Positions 47,773-56,327 are shown, counted from the stretch's first letter. The stretch is DNA of 64,000 nt from an uncultured Bacteroides sp. (GCA_902388495.1 CABMPP010000002.1:186001-250000); one strand, 5' to 3'. Program-made: numbers and translations. The notes: generated by a model not told the origin, from the letters alone.

Positions 47773-47817
47773 TAAGTAGTTAGTAGATAGTAGTAAGTAG
47801 AAGATACTTGAAAGAAT

Positions 47818-49206
47818 ATGAAGAAACAAATTATAACTTTGATGTGTGCAACTGCCTTATTGAGCAGTTGCCACATCTACAAATCATACGACAGACCCGA
47901 TGATATCACGGCTGCCGGACTGTATCGCGATACGACTGCCGTAAACGATACGCTTGCCGCAGATACAGCCAACTTCGGTAACCTGCCTTGGAGGGAAGTG
48001 TTCACAGACCCACAGTTGCAAACACTGATTGAACAAGCACTCGCCAACAATGCCGACCTGCGCAGTGCAGCCCTGAACGTGAAGAAAGCAGAAGCAGCCC
48101 TTCTGTCTGCACGGTTGGCTTACGCACCCATGCTGGCACTGTCTCCGCAAGGAACCGTCAGCAGCTGGGACAAAGGAAAAGCTACACAGACTTACTCACT
48201 GCCCGTAACGGCAAGTTGGCAAATCGACCTCTTCGGCCAGTTGCTGAACCCGAAGCGCGGCGCACAAGTGTCGTTGAAGCAGACCCAATTCTACGAACAA
48301 GCAGTACAGACGCAAGTCATTGCCAACGTAGCCAATATGTACTATACCTTGCTGATGCTCGACCGCCAGTTGCAAATCACCGAAGGTACTGCGGACATCC
48401 TGAAGAAGAATCTGGAAACCGTGCAAGCCATGAAGGATGCAGGTATCTACGGCACTACTTCCGCTGCCGTAGAGCAGAGCCGCACTGCCTATGCCCAAGT
48501 CATGGCCTCCCTGCCCGGCATACGCCAGAGCATCCGCGAAACCGAAAATGCACTGTGCCTGATGCTGAACCAGCCGGGACAAAGCATCACTCGCAGCACG
48601 CTGGAACAGCAACAACTGCCTACGGAGTTCTCTGCCGGCATTCCCTTGCAACTGCTGTCCAACCGCCCGGACGTGAAAGCCGCCGAAATGTCGTTGGCTG
48701 CAAGTTATTACAGCACCAACAGTGCACGTGCTGCCTTCTATCCTCAAATTACGCTGAACGGTTCGGCAGGCTGGACCAACAGCGCCGGTTCGGCAATCGT
48801 CAATCCCGGTAAGTTACTGGCTTCCGCTATCGGCTCACTGACTCAACCGTTGTTCTACCGTGGTGCCAACATCGCCCGTCTGAAACAGGCAAAGGCACAG
48901 GAAGAGCAGGCAAAGATTCAGTTCCAGACAGCTCTACTGAAAGCCGGAAACGAAGTAAGCAATGCCCTGTATCAGTACCAAATGGTAGCCGAAAAGACCG
49001 CTTCACGTCAGATTCAAGTTAATTCTGCCCGTAAAGCTTCGGAAGATACAAAAGAATTGTTTAACTTAGGCACGTCAACCTATCTGGAAGTCCTGTCTTC
49101 TGAGCAATCTTATCTCAGCGCACAACTTTCTGAGGTATCAGACACATTCGACTGCATGCAGGCCGTAGTAAGCTTGTATCAGGCGCTTGGAGGAGGAAGA
49201 GAATAA
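47818..49206 (+). CDS. Outer-membrane efflux factor, TolC/OprM type
   Basis: Outer-membrane channel lipoprotein (462 residues) completing the tripartite RND pump. The lipobox is LLSSC (MKKQIITLMCATALLSSC). The NodT/OprM-type sequence shows two repeats of the OEP domain: LPWREVFTDPQLQTLIEQAL at the start of the first and SNRPDVKAAEMSLAASYYS at the junction of the second, then a long helical region ending LYQALGGGRE. Its start follows a TAGTAAG-type simple-sequence spacer after the pump gene; the lpxA-like gene begins 17 bp after its stop. Confidence 0.94.
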   Translation: MKKQIITLMCATALLSSCHIYKSYDRPDDITAAGLYRDTTAVNDTLAADTANFGNLPWREVFTDPQLQTLIEQALANNADLRSAALNVKKAEAALLSARLAYAPMLALSPQGTVSSWDKGKATQTYSLPVTASWQIDLFGQLLNPKRGAQVSLKQTQFYEQAVQTQVIANVANMYYTLLMLDRQLQITEGTADILKKNLETVQAMKDAGIYGTTSAAVEQSRTAYAQVMASLPGIRQSIRETENALCLMLNQPGQSITRSTLEQQQLPTEFSAGIPLQLLSNRPDVKAAEMSLAASYYSTNSARAAFYPQITLNGSAGWTNSAGSAIVNPGKLLASAIGSLTQPLFYRGANIARLKQAKAQEEQAKIQFQTALLKAGNEVSNALYQYQMVAEKTASRQIQVNSARKASEDTKELFNLGTSTYLEVLSSEQSYLSAQLSEVSDTFDCMQAVVSLYQALGGGRE

Positions 49207-49223
49207 CTTAATACCTAATTATT

Positions 49224-49991
49224 ATGATTAGTCCATTAGCTTATGTAGATTCTACCGCAAAAATCGGTAAGAATGTAACGATCCAGCCTTTCGCTTATAT
49301 CGAAGGGGGTGTGGAAATCGGTGACGATTGCGTAATCATGTCCGGTGCCAAGATCCTTAAAGGTACCAGCATGGGAAAAGGAAACAGAGTGCATCACGGC
49401 GCCGTGTTGGGCACCGAGCCGCAAGACTTCCATTACGAAGGTGATGAGAGCCAGTTGGTTATTGGCGACAACAATGACATCCGCGAAAATGTAGTGATCA
49501 GCCGCGCTACGTATGAAGGCGGCTGCACCCGCATCGGCAATGAAAACTACCTGATGGACGGTGTACACCTCTGCCACGACGTGCAGATAGGCAATCATTG
49601 TGTATTGGGCATCAAGACGACCGTAGCCGGAGAGTGTCAGATAGATAACTTCACCATCTTGAGTAGCAACGTCATCCTGCACCAGGCTTCCCACATCGGA
49701 AGCTGGGTATTGATACAGAGCGGTTGCCGCATCTCGAAAGATGTCCCTCCCTATGTCATCATGAACGGGAATCCCGCAGAATATCACGGTATCAATGCTG
49801 CCGTACTTCAGCACAAGCACGAAGTGAGCGAGCGCATACTGAGACATATCGTGAACGCCTACCGTTTGGTGTACCAAGGCAACTTCAGCATACACGATGC
49901 CTTGCAGAAGATTGAAGACCAAGTGCCGATGAGCGATGAGATACATAATATCATCAACTTCATCAGAGCATCCAAAGGGATTGTGAAGTAA
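49224..49991 (+). CDS. lpxA: LpxA-type acyl-ACP:UDP-GlcNAc O-acyltransferase
   Basis: Left-handed beta-helix acyltransferase (255 residues) that would add the first acyl chain to UDP-GlcNAc for lipid A. Hexapeptide repeats (I-G-x-x-x-x) run from residue 1 to about 190. The catalytic His is His118 in VHLCHDVQIGNH. The sequence VPPYVIMNGNPAEYHGIN and the C-terminal helical domain match LpxA. Sequence details differ from the standard enzyme (for example LCHDVQIGNH and LHQASHIGSW), and in Bacteroides the main lpxA usually lies beside lpxC/fabZ, so this may be a second copy. It begins 17 bp after the efflux channel gene and shares its transcript, which ends at the hairpin at 50021. Confidence 0.85.
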   Translation: MISPLAYVDSTAKIGKNVTIQPFAYIEGGVEIGDDCVIMSGAKILKGTSMGKGNRVHHGAVLGTEPQDFHYEGDESQLVIGDNNDIRENVVISRATYEGGCTRIGNENYLMDGVHLCHDVQIGNHCVLGIKTTVAGECQIDNFTILSSNVILHQASHIGSWVLIQSGCRISKDVPPYVIMNGNPAEYHGINAAVLQHKHEVSERILRHIVNAYRLVYQGNFSIHDALQKIEDQVPMSDEIHNIINFIRASKGIVK

Positions 49992-50020
49992 TAAGAAGGA
50001 AAGACTTATTCTATATAAAT

Positions 50021-50058
50021 AAAGACCGCATTGAACTACCTTGATGCGGTCTTTTATT
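50021..50058 (+). terminator. Terminator of the efflux-lpxA operon
   Basis: AAAGACCGCAT (50021-50031) pairs perfectly with ATGCGGTCTTT (50044-50054), followed by TATTTTG-type T-rich sequence. Confidence 0.8.
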
Positions 50059-50093
50059 TTGTTACAAACTTGTTAGTTATCAGTTTTTCTATT

Positions 50094-50101
50094 TATCTTT
50101 G
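50094..50101 (+). promoter_or_regulatory. Bacteroides -7 promoter element for acyltransferase
   Basis: TATCTTTG matches TAnnTTTG, 78 bp before the ATG at 50180. It overlaps the TTG at 50099 and so excludes that codon as start. Confidence 0.6.
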
Positions 50102-50179
50102 TCTCCCACTGTAAGACAGTTATCCGGAATATCAACGAAGCATTCCCGTTATGAATGCTCAAAAGAGCTCCCCAAAAAG

Positions 50180-51268
50180 ATGAAACGTATTGTATTTTTA
50201 GATTATGTACGCGTGTTTGCATGCTTCCTTGTGATAGTGGTGCACGCCAGTGAGAATTTCTATGGCGCTGCCGGCTCTACAGATATGGCAGGACCGCAGT
50301 CCTATCTTGCAAACGAGGCCGACCGACTCTGGGTGTCTGTATACGACGGTTTTTCACGCATGGCAGTCCCCTTGTTCATGATAGTCTCCGCCTTTCTTCT
50401 TGTGCCGATGAAGGAAGAACAGACCACCTGGCAATTCTACCGCCGACGCTTCACCCGCATCTTGCCGCCATTCTTCATCTTTATGATACTATACAGCACG
50501 CTGCCCCTGCTGTGGGGACAGATAGACGGGGAAACCTCTGTAAATGACCTGTCGCGCATCCTGCTGAACTTCCCTTCGCAGGCCGGGCATTTCTGGTTCA
50601 TGTATCCACTGATCAGCCTTTACCTCTTCATCCCCATGATATCTCCCTGGCTGAGCAAAGCCACAGCCAAAGAAGAACTTTTCTTTATATGCCTGTTCCT
50701 GATATCGACCTGCATGCCGTACCTCAACCGATGGTTCGGTGAGGTATGGGGACAATGTTTCTGGAACGAATACCACATGCTATGGTACTTCTCGGGCTAC
50801 CTGGGATACCTCGTACTGGCGCATTATATCCGCGTACACCTTACGTGGGACCGCTCCAAACGCCTAACCATAGGAACCGTCTTAATGATTGTGGGAGCTG
50901 CACTGACTATTTACTCATTCTATGTCCAGGCTATACCCGGAGAAACGCTTACCACCCCCGTAATAGAAATAGGATGGGCTTTCTGCACTATCAACTGTGT
51001 GATTCTCACTGCGGGCACGTTCCTTATGTTCACATGCATCAACCGCCCGAATCCTCCGCGGATCATAACAGAAATGTCGAAACTCAGCTACGGTATATAT
51101 CTTATGCACATCTTCTGGCTCGGACTGTGGGTAACCGTGTTCAAGCATACGTTAGGATTGCCCACCGTTGCTGCCATACCATGCATTGCGGTAACCACAT
51201 TTGCCTGTTGTTTTGTATCGACAAAGATTATCTCGTACATACCGGGCAGTAAATGGATAATAGGATAA
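50180..51268 (+). CDS. Membrane acyltransferase 3 family (OafA/WecH type)
   Basis: Integral membrane protein of 362 residues with about ten hydrophobic helices. The N-terminal signature FLDYVRVFACFLVIVVHASE contains the conserved Arg and His of acyltransferase-3 proteins, and YRRRFTRILPPFF is the second Arg-rich motif. These enzymes move acetyl or other acyl groups onto cell-surface sugars (O-antigen, capsule, peptidoglycan). The ATG at 50180 gives an N-terminus that begins at the motif and is preferred to the longer frame, which runs into the promoter. It is monocistronic, between the efflux-operon terminator and a long intergenic region. The acceptor is unknown. Confidence 0.87.
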   Translation: MKRIVFLDYVRVFACFLVIVVHASENFYGAAGSTDMAGPQSYLANEADRLWVSVYDGFSRMAVPLFMIVSAFLLVPMKEEQTTWQFYRRRFTRILPPFFIFMILYSTLPLLWGQIDGETSVNDLSRILLNFPSQAGHFWFMYPLISLYLFIPMISPWLSKATAKEELFFICLFLISTCMPYLNRWFGEVWGQCFWNEYHMLWYFSGYLGYLVLAHYIRVHLTWDRSKRLTIGTVLMIVGAALTIYSFYVQAIPGETLTTPVIEIGWAFCTINCVILTAGTFLMFTCINRPNPPRIITEMSKLSYGIYLMHIFWLGLWVTVFKHTLGLPTVAAIPCIAVTTFACCFVSTKIISYIPGSKWIIG

Positions 51269-51358
51269 ATATACTGAAATACTACTTCAAGTATAGTGAA
51301 AGCACAAAAGACTTTACTAAAACTATAGATATTCTAAAAGAAAATAAGGGTGAAATGT

Positions 51359-51380
51359 CTGCATTTTGGAATAAATGCAG
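51359..51380. promoter_or_regulatory. 8-bp inverted repeat abutting a promoter
   Basis: CTGCATTT (51359-51366) and AAATGCAG (51373-51380) form a perfect inverted repeat with spacer TGGAAT, ending at the base before the -7 box. A repressor bound here would cover the promoter. Confidence 0.5.
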
Positions 51381-51388
51381 TATATTTG
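51381..51388 (+). promoter_or_regulatory. Bacteroides -7 promoter element
   Basis: TATATTTG matches TAnnTTTG and would start a transcript near 51394, about 250 nt before the 51647 gene. Confidence 0.55.
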
Positions 51389-51393
51389 CACCG

Positions 51394-51600
51394 TAAGCCG
51401 AGGAGAAATACGGCGTATTGAAGCAATTTTTTGACGACGAAAAAACTGGTAATTTTATTTAAGTCAAAGAGAACTACTTCAATGAATTTGTTTCATGCGG
51501 GCGACTTAAGGTCGGTCGTGTGAACATATTTATTAGTAGTTCGGGTATACCAGTACCTTTCGTCGGATAGATATGCAGTAGCACGTCCGACTTCTTTTTG
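51394..51600 (+). ncRNA. Candidate structured leader or small RNA
   Basis: Sequence from the predicted start site contains a CGACTTAAGGTCG-like hairpin near 51512-51524 and a second stem GTCGGA (51562-51567) with TCCGAC (51586-51591), followed by TTCTTTTTG. The latter could end a ~205-nt RNA or act as an attenuator ahead of the 51647 gene. I do not recognise a known RNA family. Confidence 0.3.
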
Positions 51601-51646
51601 CTTAAAAGGAACAAGGGCAATTATATACTTAAAATCTAAGGATAAT

Positions 51647-52075
51647 ATGAAAACCCTTGATGAAGAACTATTTAACGTTGTCCGCACAATGAAACGGCAG
51701 ACTGAAAGTCAAATAATGAAGATCCTTGCTCCATTGAACATGCAATACAATCTCATTATTGAGGACAATCAGATTTTGTTTCTCTCTCCGCCTTCCGATT
51801 CCAACAGTGAAGCCGTTGTGGAATACTGGTTAGACATTGAAGATATATTCAGCATACTCTATAGAGACCAACTCCTTTTTATTTTAACCCACAACTGCCT
51901 GCTACATATTTTCAACACCGAAACCCTTGTATTGGGATTTTGGGAACCCACTAATGAAGAAGTATTGATTAAGTTAGCCCGATGGAGTGGCCGAACCAGA
52001 ATGGAAACAATATGCCTTAAGCTTCTGAATAAAATCAAGAAATTAATTATCTATTGTTCCTGTTTAACCTATTAA
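51647..52075 (+). CDS. Small protein of unknown function
   Basis: Protein of 142 residues without signal peptide. It is helical at the N-terminus (EELFNVVRTMKRQTESQIMK), beta-rich in the middle, and ends in a basic-aromatic segment with two Cys (KKLIIYCSCLTY). I recognise no family. Codon use and an A/T-rich start region fit a real gene, and it stands behind an own promoter with a long leader. It converges on the AraC regulator with five bases between stops. Composition is more AT-rich than that of neighbouring metabolic genes, so recent acquisition is possible but not shown. Confidence 0.6.
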   Translation: MKTLDEELFNVVRTMKRQTESQIMKILAPLNMQYNLIIEDNQILFLSPPSDSNSEAVVEYWLDIEDIFSILYRDQLLFILTHNCLLHIFNTETLVLGFWEPTNEEVLIKLARWSGRTRMETICLKLLNKIKKLIIYCSCLTY

Positions 52076-52080
52076 TAGTT

Positions 52081-52953
52081 TTATAGATTGGCCGGAACCT
52101 GAGATGCCTCCTTCCCCGCCGTTCGCAACAAACGGGGAGAAAGACCGAAGTTCTTCTTGCAGAAGTTAGAAAAGTGGGGCAAGGATTCGAAACCGTATTT
52201 ATAGCAAATTTCGGAAATAGTGGCATCCGTGTGTTGCAGTTCGTACATGATGCCCTCTCTGCGACGCTCCTGCATCCACTCATAAACCGGTTGATGGAAT
52301 ACGGAAGTGAAGATACGGCGGAATGTTGTAGTAGTATATCCTCCCAACTTTGCCAGTTCTTCTACCGTCTTGACCTTATTATGGTTTTTGAGTACGAAAT
52401 ACTCAAAGCTGTTGGTATATTTGGAGAGAGGATGCACCAGCATGGAAAGCTCATAATCCGAATAATACTGTCCCAAGAGGAATCCCAATTCCTTTTGCTT
52501 GAATGCCAGCAGTTCCTTGCAAATCCGAGCTTCCCGCATGTAGGATTTGGAAGCATCCAGGAAGTATTGCACTTCGGGCTTGATCTTTAAAGGGGAATAA
52601 ATCAGGGGAGGTTCCACCTCATTTGCAATATGTTTATAGCGGGTTTCACAGAAGAATCTCGGTTGTTCGAAACGATAGCAGACGCATTCCACATCGGTCA
52701 TAGCCAGAATTTCGTACTTCGAACCTATTGCCTGAAGAATAAACTCGCCGGCATGCAAAGTGGTTCCCGCGTACTCATTACTATTAACAAGTACTTCTCC
52801 TTTCAACAAAAAAATCAAGATATTCTCTTCACATTTCTGTGCAGGAAGGTGAAAACCCCTCGGATGGGAGGCGTAAATAATGATATTGTCAGTAGCTTTA
52901 GAACAGCTGTGACAATCAATGTTGGTTGCTCCACATACGGAGGAATTTGGCAT
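52081..52953 (-). CDS. AraC-family regulator beside the fimbrial locus
   Basis: Transcription regulator of 290 residues, collinear with the 10629-11549 protein: Cys-containing N-terminus (Cys7, Cys14, Cys17 with IDC-x2-C), cupin-like part (FLLKGEVLVNSNEYAGTTLH), helical linker and AraC HTH domain with LGGYTTTTFRRIF and ICYKYGFESL. It is transcribed towards the small 51647 gene, away from and upstream-facing to the fimbrillin operon, whose terminator lies 75 bp behind its start. By position it is the probable regulator of the fimbrial genes; this is inference from adjacency. The shared N-terminal Cys pattern hints at a common signal for both paralogues. Confidence 0.87.
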   Translation of the reverse strand: MPNSSVCGATNIDCHSCSKATDNIIIYASHPRGFHLPAQKCEENILIFLLKGEVLVNSNEYAGTTLHAGEFILQAIGSKYEILAMTDVECVCYRFEQPRFFCETRYKHIANEVEPPLIYSPLKIKPEVQYFLDASKSYMREARICKELLAFKQKELGFLLGQYYSDYELSMLVHPLSKYTNSFEYFVLKNHNKVKTVEELAKLGGYTTTTFRRIFTSVFHQPVYEWMQERRREGIMYELQHTDATISEICYKYGFESLPHFSNFCKKNFGLSPRLLRTAGKEASQVPANL

Positions 52954-52992
52954 TGTAGTATTAAGTGTTTATAGCTTGCTTGTTTGCTGCGA

Positions 52993-53000
52993 CAAATATA
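52993..53000 (-). promoter_or_regulatory. Bacteroides -7 promoter element for AraC gene
   Basis: The minus strand reads TATATTTG, 40 bp before the regulator start. Confidence 0.55.
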
Positions 53001-53027
53001 AACAGATAATACCAGAAAAAAAACTAT

Positions 53028-53065
53028 ATTCCCCGAAAACTTCGAGAAAGAGGTTTTCGGGGAAT
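53028..53065 (-). terminator. Terminator of the fimbrial operon
   Basis: A perfect 13-bp stem (53028-53040 with 53053-53065, core CCCCGAAAAC) followed on the minus strand by ATAGTTTTTTTT. It lies 16 bp past the fimbrillin stop. Confidence 0.85.
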
Positions 53066-53080
53066 AATTAGAGGGTAGTT

Positions 53081-54061
53081 TTATTTTTCTACATTAGTGT
53101 CATCCGTCGTATTCCATGCACCAAGTTCAGGAACAACAAAGGTTACCTTTGCACCTCCATTTGCTAAGGTCAATGTATATCGTATCTTCTTACCAGGTTC
53201 CCAAGCTGTCGTTTCCTTCAAATCAATGGAGGAGGTTACATCACCTATTTGAACATCTTTATTATAAATATCATATGTTAAATTGATTGCAGCACCGGTA
53301 GTTGGTAAAGTTTGAGGCATTAGCATCCAAGCAGCATTGATCTCTTTACCTGCTTGAAGCACTTCCAAACCAGAAGCATCAATTGTATGTGCATAAGTAG
53401 CAGGTTCTGCTTGTGCGGTCCATTTTGAAGTACCAAAATCATAAGTTCCCTTACTATATACTCCTGATATTGAAAGTGATTTCAATTTATAAGTCAAGGC
53501 ATCAGCTGTTTTAATGGTAAAGTTTATTTGAGTGAGCGCATGAGTGAATGCCAGAGAAACACCACTTGCATCGTCTGTCTTATTAGCATCGAGTGCACTT
53601 GCAACAACAAAGTCTGTCTGTGCAGCTACATCCGCTACTGTATAAGTAATAGAAGGAAATTTATTGCTGGCATCCGGTGCACTATACGCCAAAGTAGCAG
53701 TACCAGGATTTCCATACGCAAAGAACTGAATTTTATCTGTCAACGGCCAATAATATGGACCACCAGTTAAATTCCAATCTGTGCTGGCAAAGGTTGCTTT
53801 TGCACCAGTCATAAATGCTTTCATATCAGTACCTGCTGTTACAGCATTCATTTCACTACTGCCTGAATTATAGGCATATACAGTAAATCCTACATCTGCT
53901 TTTTTCAATTCTGTCAAATCAGTAACTGCTGCTCTTGTAGTAGTACTTACCGCTGTTCCAAATCTGATCTCCGCCTTCTGTCCGGCATTCTCAATCTCCT
54001 CATTCTGTGAACAGCTAACCATTCCGGCTGCTGCCAACGCTACTAATAAAATCTTCTTCAT
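53081..54061 (-). CDS. Fimbrillin family lipoprotein (type V pilin-like)
   Basis: Surface fimbrial subunit of 326 residues. The lipoprotein signal ends GMVSC. After it comes a short segment up to Arg43 in STTTRAAVTD, where Bacteroidales pilins of the FimA/Mfa1 superfamily are cut by an Arg-specific protease to start strand-exchange polymerisation. The mature part has the typical two-domain beta-sandwich composition with FYWPLTDKIQFFAYG-like features (YYWPLTDKIQFFAYG) and FTHALTQINFTI, both recurrent in fimbrillins. It is last in the DUF3575-DUF5119-fimbrillin operon and followed by a strong terminator. Whether it forms the stalk or a tip is not clear. Confidence 0.85.
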   Translation of the reverse strand: MKKILLVALAAAGMVSCSQNEEIENAGQKAEIRFGTAVSTTTRAAVTDLTELKKADVGFTVYAYNSGSSEMNAVTAGTDMKAFMTGAKATFASTDWNLTGGPYYWPLTDKIQFFAYGNPGTATLAYSAPDASNKFPSITYTVADVAAQTDFVVASALDANKTDDASGVSLAFTHALTQINFTIKTADALTYKLKSLSISGVYSKGTYDFGTSKWTAQAEPATYAHTIDASGLEVLQAGKEINAAWMLMPQTLPTTGAAINLTYDIYNKDVQIGDVTSSIDLKETTAWEPGKKIRYTLTLANGGAKVTFVVPELGAWNTTDDTNVEK

Positions 54062-54098
54062 AATAGTTTGTTTTTATAGTTAATATATTTATTTGCTT

Positions 54099-55070
54099 TC
54101 AATTCACGGGCAAATCCACATTCGTTTCATCGTCCCAATCACCTACATCACCACCAATTCCGCCGCTGCCTTCTCCACCGGTACCCGGTTCCAACTCATC
54201 TACCACAATCTCACCATCCGGAACCGGAACTTCAATATGTATTTCCGTACCAGGCTCAACATCGGGCTCTCCTTCGCCTCCCCCGACAGGAGGAGGTGCA
54301 ATCAAGTCTTCAATATCCACCTCCAAAGCCTGAACCGTATTGTCCCGTTTCACAATCTTCAACGTCAGCTTCATCGGACTGGCAGCGCGGGTTTTAGCAT
54401 CTTTCAGCAATACAAAGTGCGAGAAATAGCCCCACAACAACCCGTTTTCTTGTTTTGTATCTACGCATATCGGTTTTTCACTCAGCCCGCAAGTATGTTT
54501 TCCCATAAAACAGCTTCCATTCAAGCCATCTACGTAGCAAACAACATTTGAAATCCTGTCCCAACCTTCAACCTTTATATCAAAAGAGTAACTATTCACC
54601 ACCGCTTCCGGCTTCCACTCCAACCGGAGTGCCACATCACTCTGTTCTATTTCTACTTCATCCACAGCAACCACATACAAGGGGTCGGGCGACCAGACCA
54701 TATCCTCATCCGCATTCACCCCCGTGCAATGCCCCGTAAAAGCTTCAATCGTTTCGTAACTCTCATCGCCCCGTATCTGTACGCTTTCGGTGAGATAATT
54801 GTAGGCAACTACTGCATAGCGTCCCGGCGGGACTTTCAACTCTCCTCCTCCGGCATCCATAAAAGTATCAATCTTTCTGCCATCACCATCTTTCGGATAA
54901 AAGATGACCCGCATCGTCCCCGGCAGTTTGTCCGTCACCCCCGTCCAGTCCAGCTTGACCTGAACTCCGCTGACAGGGTAATCGTCCAACATATCCCGGA
55001 ATTCGCATCCCTCCAACACCAGCAACAGCCCGGAGAAAAGCATCAGAAATATACAATGCACGCTTTTCAT
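54099..55070 (-). CDS. DUF5119-like fimbrial-locus lipoprotein
   Basis: Lipoprotein of 323 residues, lipobox LEGC. Two beta-rich modules are visible (VKLDWTGVTDKLPGTMRVIFYPKDG and VALRLEWKPEAVVNSYSFDIKVEGW), matching the DUF5119 pattern found in Bacteroides fimbriae loci next to Mfa2/FimB-like anchors. The last ~65 residues are acidic and Pro/Gly-rich (low complexity). The frame reaches back to 55100, but AAGGAG ends nine bases before the ATG at 55070 and touches the ATG at 55079, so 55070 is the start. It begins five bases after the stop of the upstream gene. It may be a fimbrial anchor or assembly factor, by context only. Confidence 0.78.
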   Translation of the reverse strand: MKSVHCIFLMLFSGLLLVLEGCEFRDMLDDYPVSGVQVKLDWTGVTDKLPGTMRVIFYPKDGDGRKIDTFMDAGGGELKVPPGRYAVVAYNYLTESVQIRGDESYETIEAFTGHCTGVNADEDMVWSPDPLYVVAVDEVEIEQSDVALRLEWKPEAVVNSYSFDIKVEGWDRISNVVCYVDGLNGSCFMGKHTCGLSEKPICVDTKQENGLLWGYFSHFVLLKDAKTRAASPMKLTLKIVKRDNTVQALEVDIEDLIAPPPVGGGEGEPDVEPGTEIHIEVPVPDGEIVVDELEPGTGGEGSGGIGGDVGDWDDETNVDLPVN

Positions 55071-55075
55071 TCTCT

Positions 55076-55999
55076 TCATCTCCTTGCCGTTATGAGCCAC
55101 ACCAAAGAAACTTTAGCTTTTGTAGGCCCAATGAAATGATACTTCCCACTGCTGGTCCAGACCAGGCTGTTATTATAAGCAGTGTATTCACGGTACTCCG
55201 TATCCAAATAGCCGATACCTATACTAAACTCAATGGCCAGATGCCGGGACATCGGATGTGTGTAGCCGTAAGTCACTCCTGCAGCCGCATAGTATTTACC
55301 CCGGTATCCTTTTTCCTCCTTCAACTGGAAATCATATTCACCACCTTCGGCATATATTCCCAGAAAATGGCCGGTCAATCTTCTACGTGTACGACGGTTT
55401 CCTAACCAGTAGCGCGTTTCTACTCCTCCTGAAATGAGCTGATAGCAGAAATCGTTCCGGCTGCTCGACCACCAAGGACATTTATACTCAACATTCAAAG
55501 ACCAACGTTGCCCCATTGGCAACTCTACTTCTATATTCGGAGCCAAGGCCAGGTCGTAAAGCAGGTTGTTCTTTATCGCCAGCACCGTTTTGTGAGACGG
55601 CGCCGGCTTTTCCTCTTTTCTTTCCTCTCTATTTTCAGATACAACAAACGATTTTTGCTGTATCTGTCCCATTATTAACGAAGTAGTTTCCGGCAGTTTC
55701 AATGCTGCCATGTATAATGTATCTCTTACTCTTTCTCTCCTTTCAATCCTCGGAAGCAAATGCTTTGACAAATAAGCGTAAGCTCTGCCTTCGTTCAGAT
55801 AACGTAACAAGCTTTCCAGCCTTTGAGGTTCTTCGTTATGATGCTGAATCAATATCAAAACTTCTTCCCTATCCGGCACTTGCTCATCCGCCAACACCCG
55901 ATTATAGATTTCCGTCCACTTATTCTGCCCTACTGCCGCCCCTGATATAATACAAAAAAAGAGTAGCCAAAGAACATATATATAAGTGCGTTTCTCCAT
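55076..55999 (-). CDS. DUF3575-like outer-membrane protein of the fimbrial locus
   Basis: Protein of 307 residues with a signal peptide (MEKRTYIYVLWLLFFCIISGAAVGQ). The N-terminal half is helical and charged. The C-terminal half, from KNNLLYDLALAPNIEVELPMG onward, is a small barrel-like beta domain of the DUF3575 type (NVEYKCPWW, YAEGGEYDF, IGIGYLDTEY). DUF3575 proteins recur beside FimA/Mfa-type pilin genes and may serve the outer-membrane stage of assembly. The ATG at 55999 is chosen because the -7 box at 56020-56027 excludes the longer frame. It is first in the operon. Confidence 0.82.
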   Translation of the reverse strand: MEKRTYIYVLWLLFFCIISGAAVGQNKWTEIYNRVLADEQVPDREEVLILIQHHNEEPQRLESLLRYLNEGRAYAYLSKHLLPRIERRERVRDTLYMAALKLPETTSLIMGQIQQKSFVVSENREERKEEKPAPSHKTVLAIKNNLLYDLALAPNIEVELPMGQRWSLNVEYKCPWWSSSRNDFCYQLISGGVETRYWLGNRRTRRRLTGHFLGIYAEGGEYDFQLKEEKGYRGKYYAAAGVTYGYTHPMSRHLAIEFSIGIGYLDTEYREYTAYNNSLVWTSSGKYHFIGPTKAKVSLVWLITARR

Positions 56000-56019
56000 A
56001 ACTTCGCGTTGTATGTCAA

Positions 56020-56027
56020 CAAAAATA
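56020..56027 (-). promoter_or_regulatory. Bacteroides -7 promoter element of fimbrial operon
   Basis: The minus strand reads TATTTTTG, 21 bp before the DUF3575-like start. Confidence 0.6.
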
Positions 56028-56327
56028 GAATATATAAATTTAATAATAGCGGCCAATTCCAACTCTTTTCAAGGCCTGAAAGGTTCTGTGAAACGATTGA
56101 AACAGATTTGCAACTTTTGCAACCATCGCCCCACATTTCTTACCCTATCTTTTGCTTTTATCCTCTTTCCCTATCTCCACCCCGAAGAGAATTATCATTT
56201 AGCTACAACTCACCTTGTATTGTAATCAAAAAGACACATCGTGCACGAAAACAGTGAAATTCAGTGAAAGAATTATAAAAGAGAGAGAAGACGTAAACCC
56301 AAATTTGGAAGATATTGCCTGAAGCCT

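Larger units (their letters stand above)
51269..51646 (+). other. 378-bp intergenic region with operator, promoter and structured leader
   Basis: No convincing gene. It holds an inverted repeat (51359-51380), a TATATTTG promoter element (51381-51388) and then about 250 nt of leader with hairpin-forming segments before the small gene at 51647. The first 90 bp are AT-rich and show nothing. Confidence 0.6.

Noticed and set aside
47769..47801. TAGTAAGTAGT simple-sequence stretch between pump and channel genes
   Set aside because: Short degenerate AT-rich repeat, common in intergenic DNA; no structure or evidence of function.
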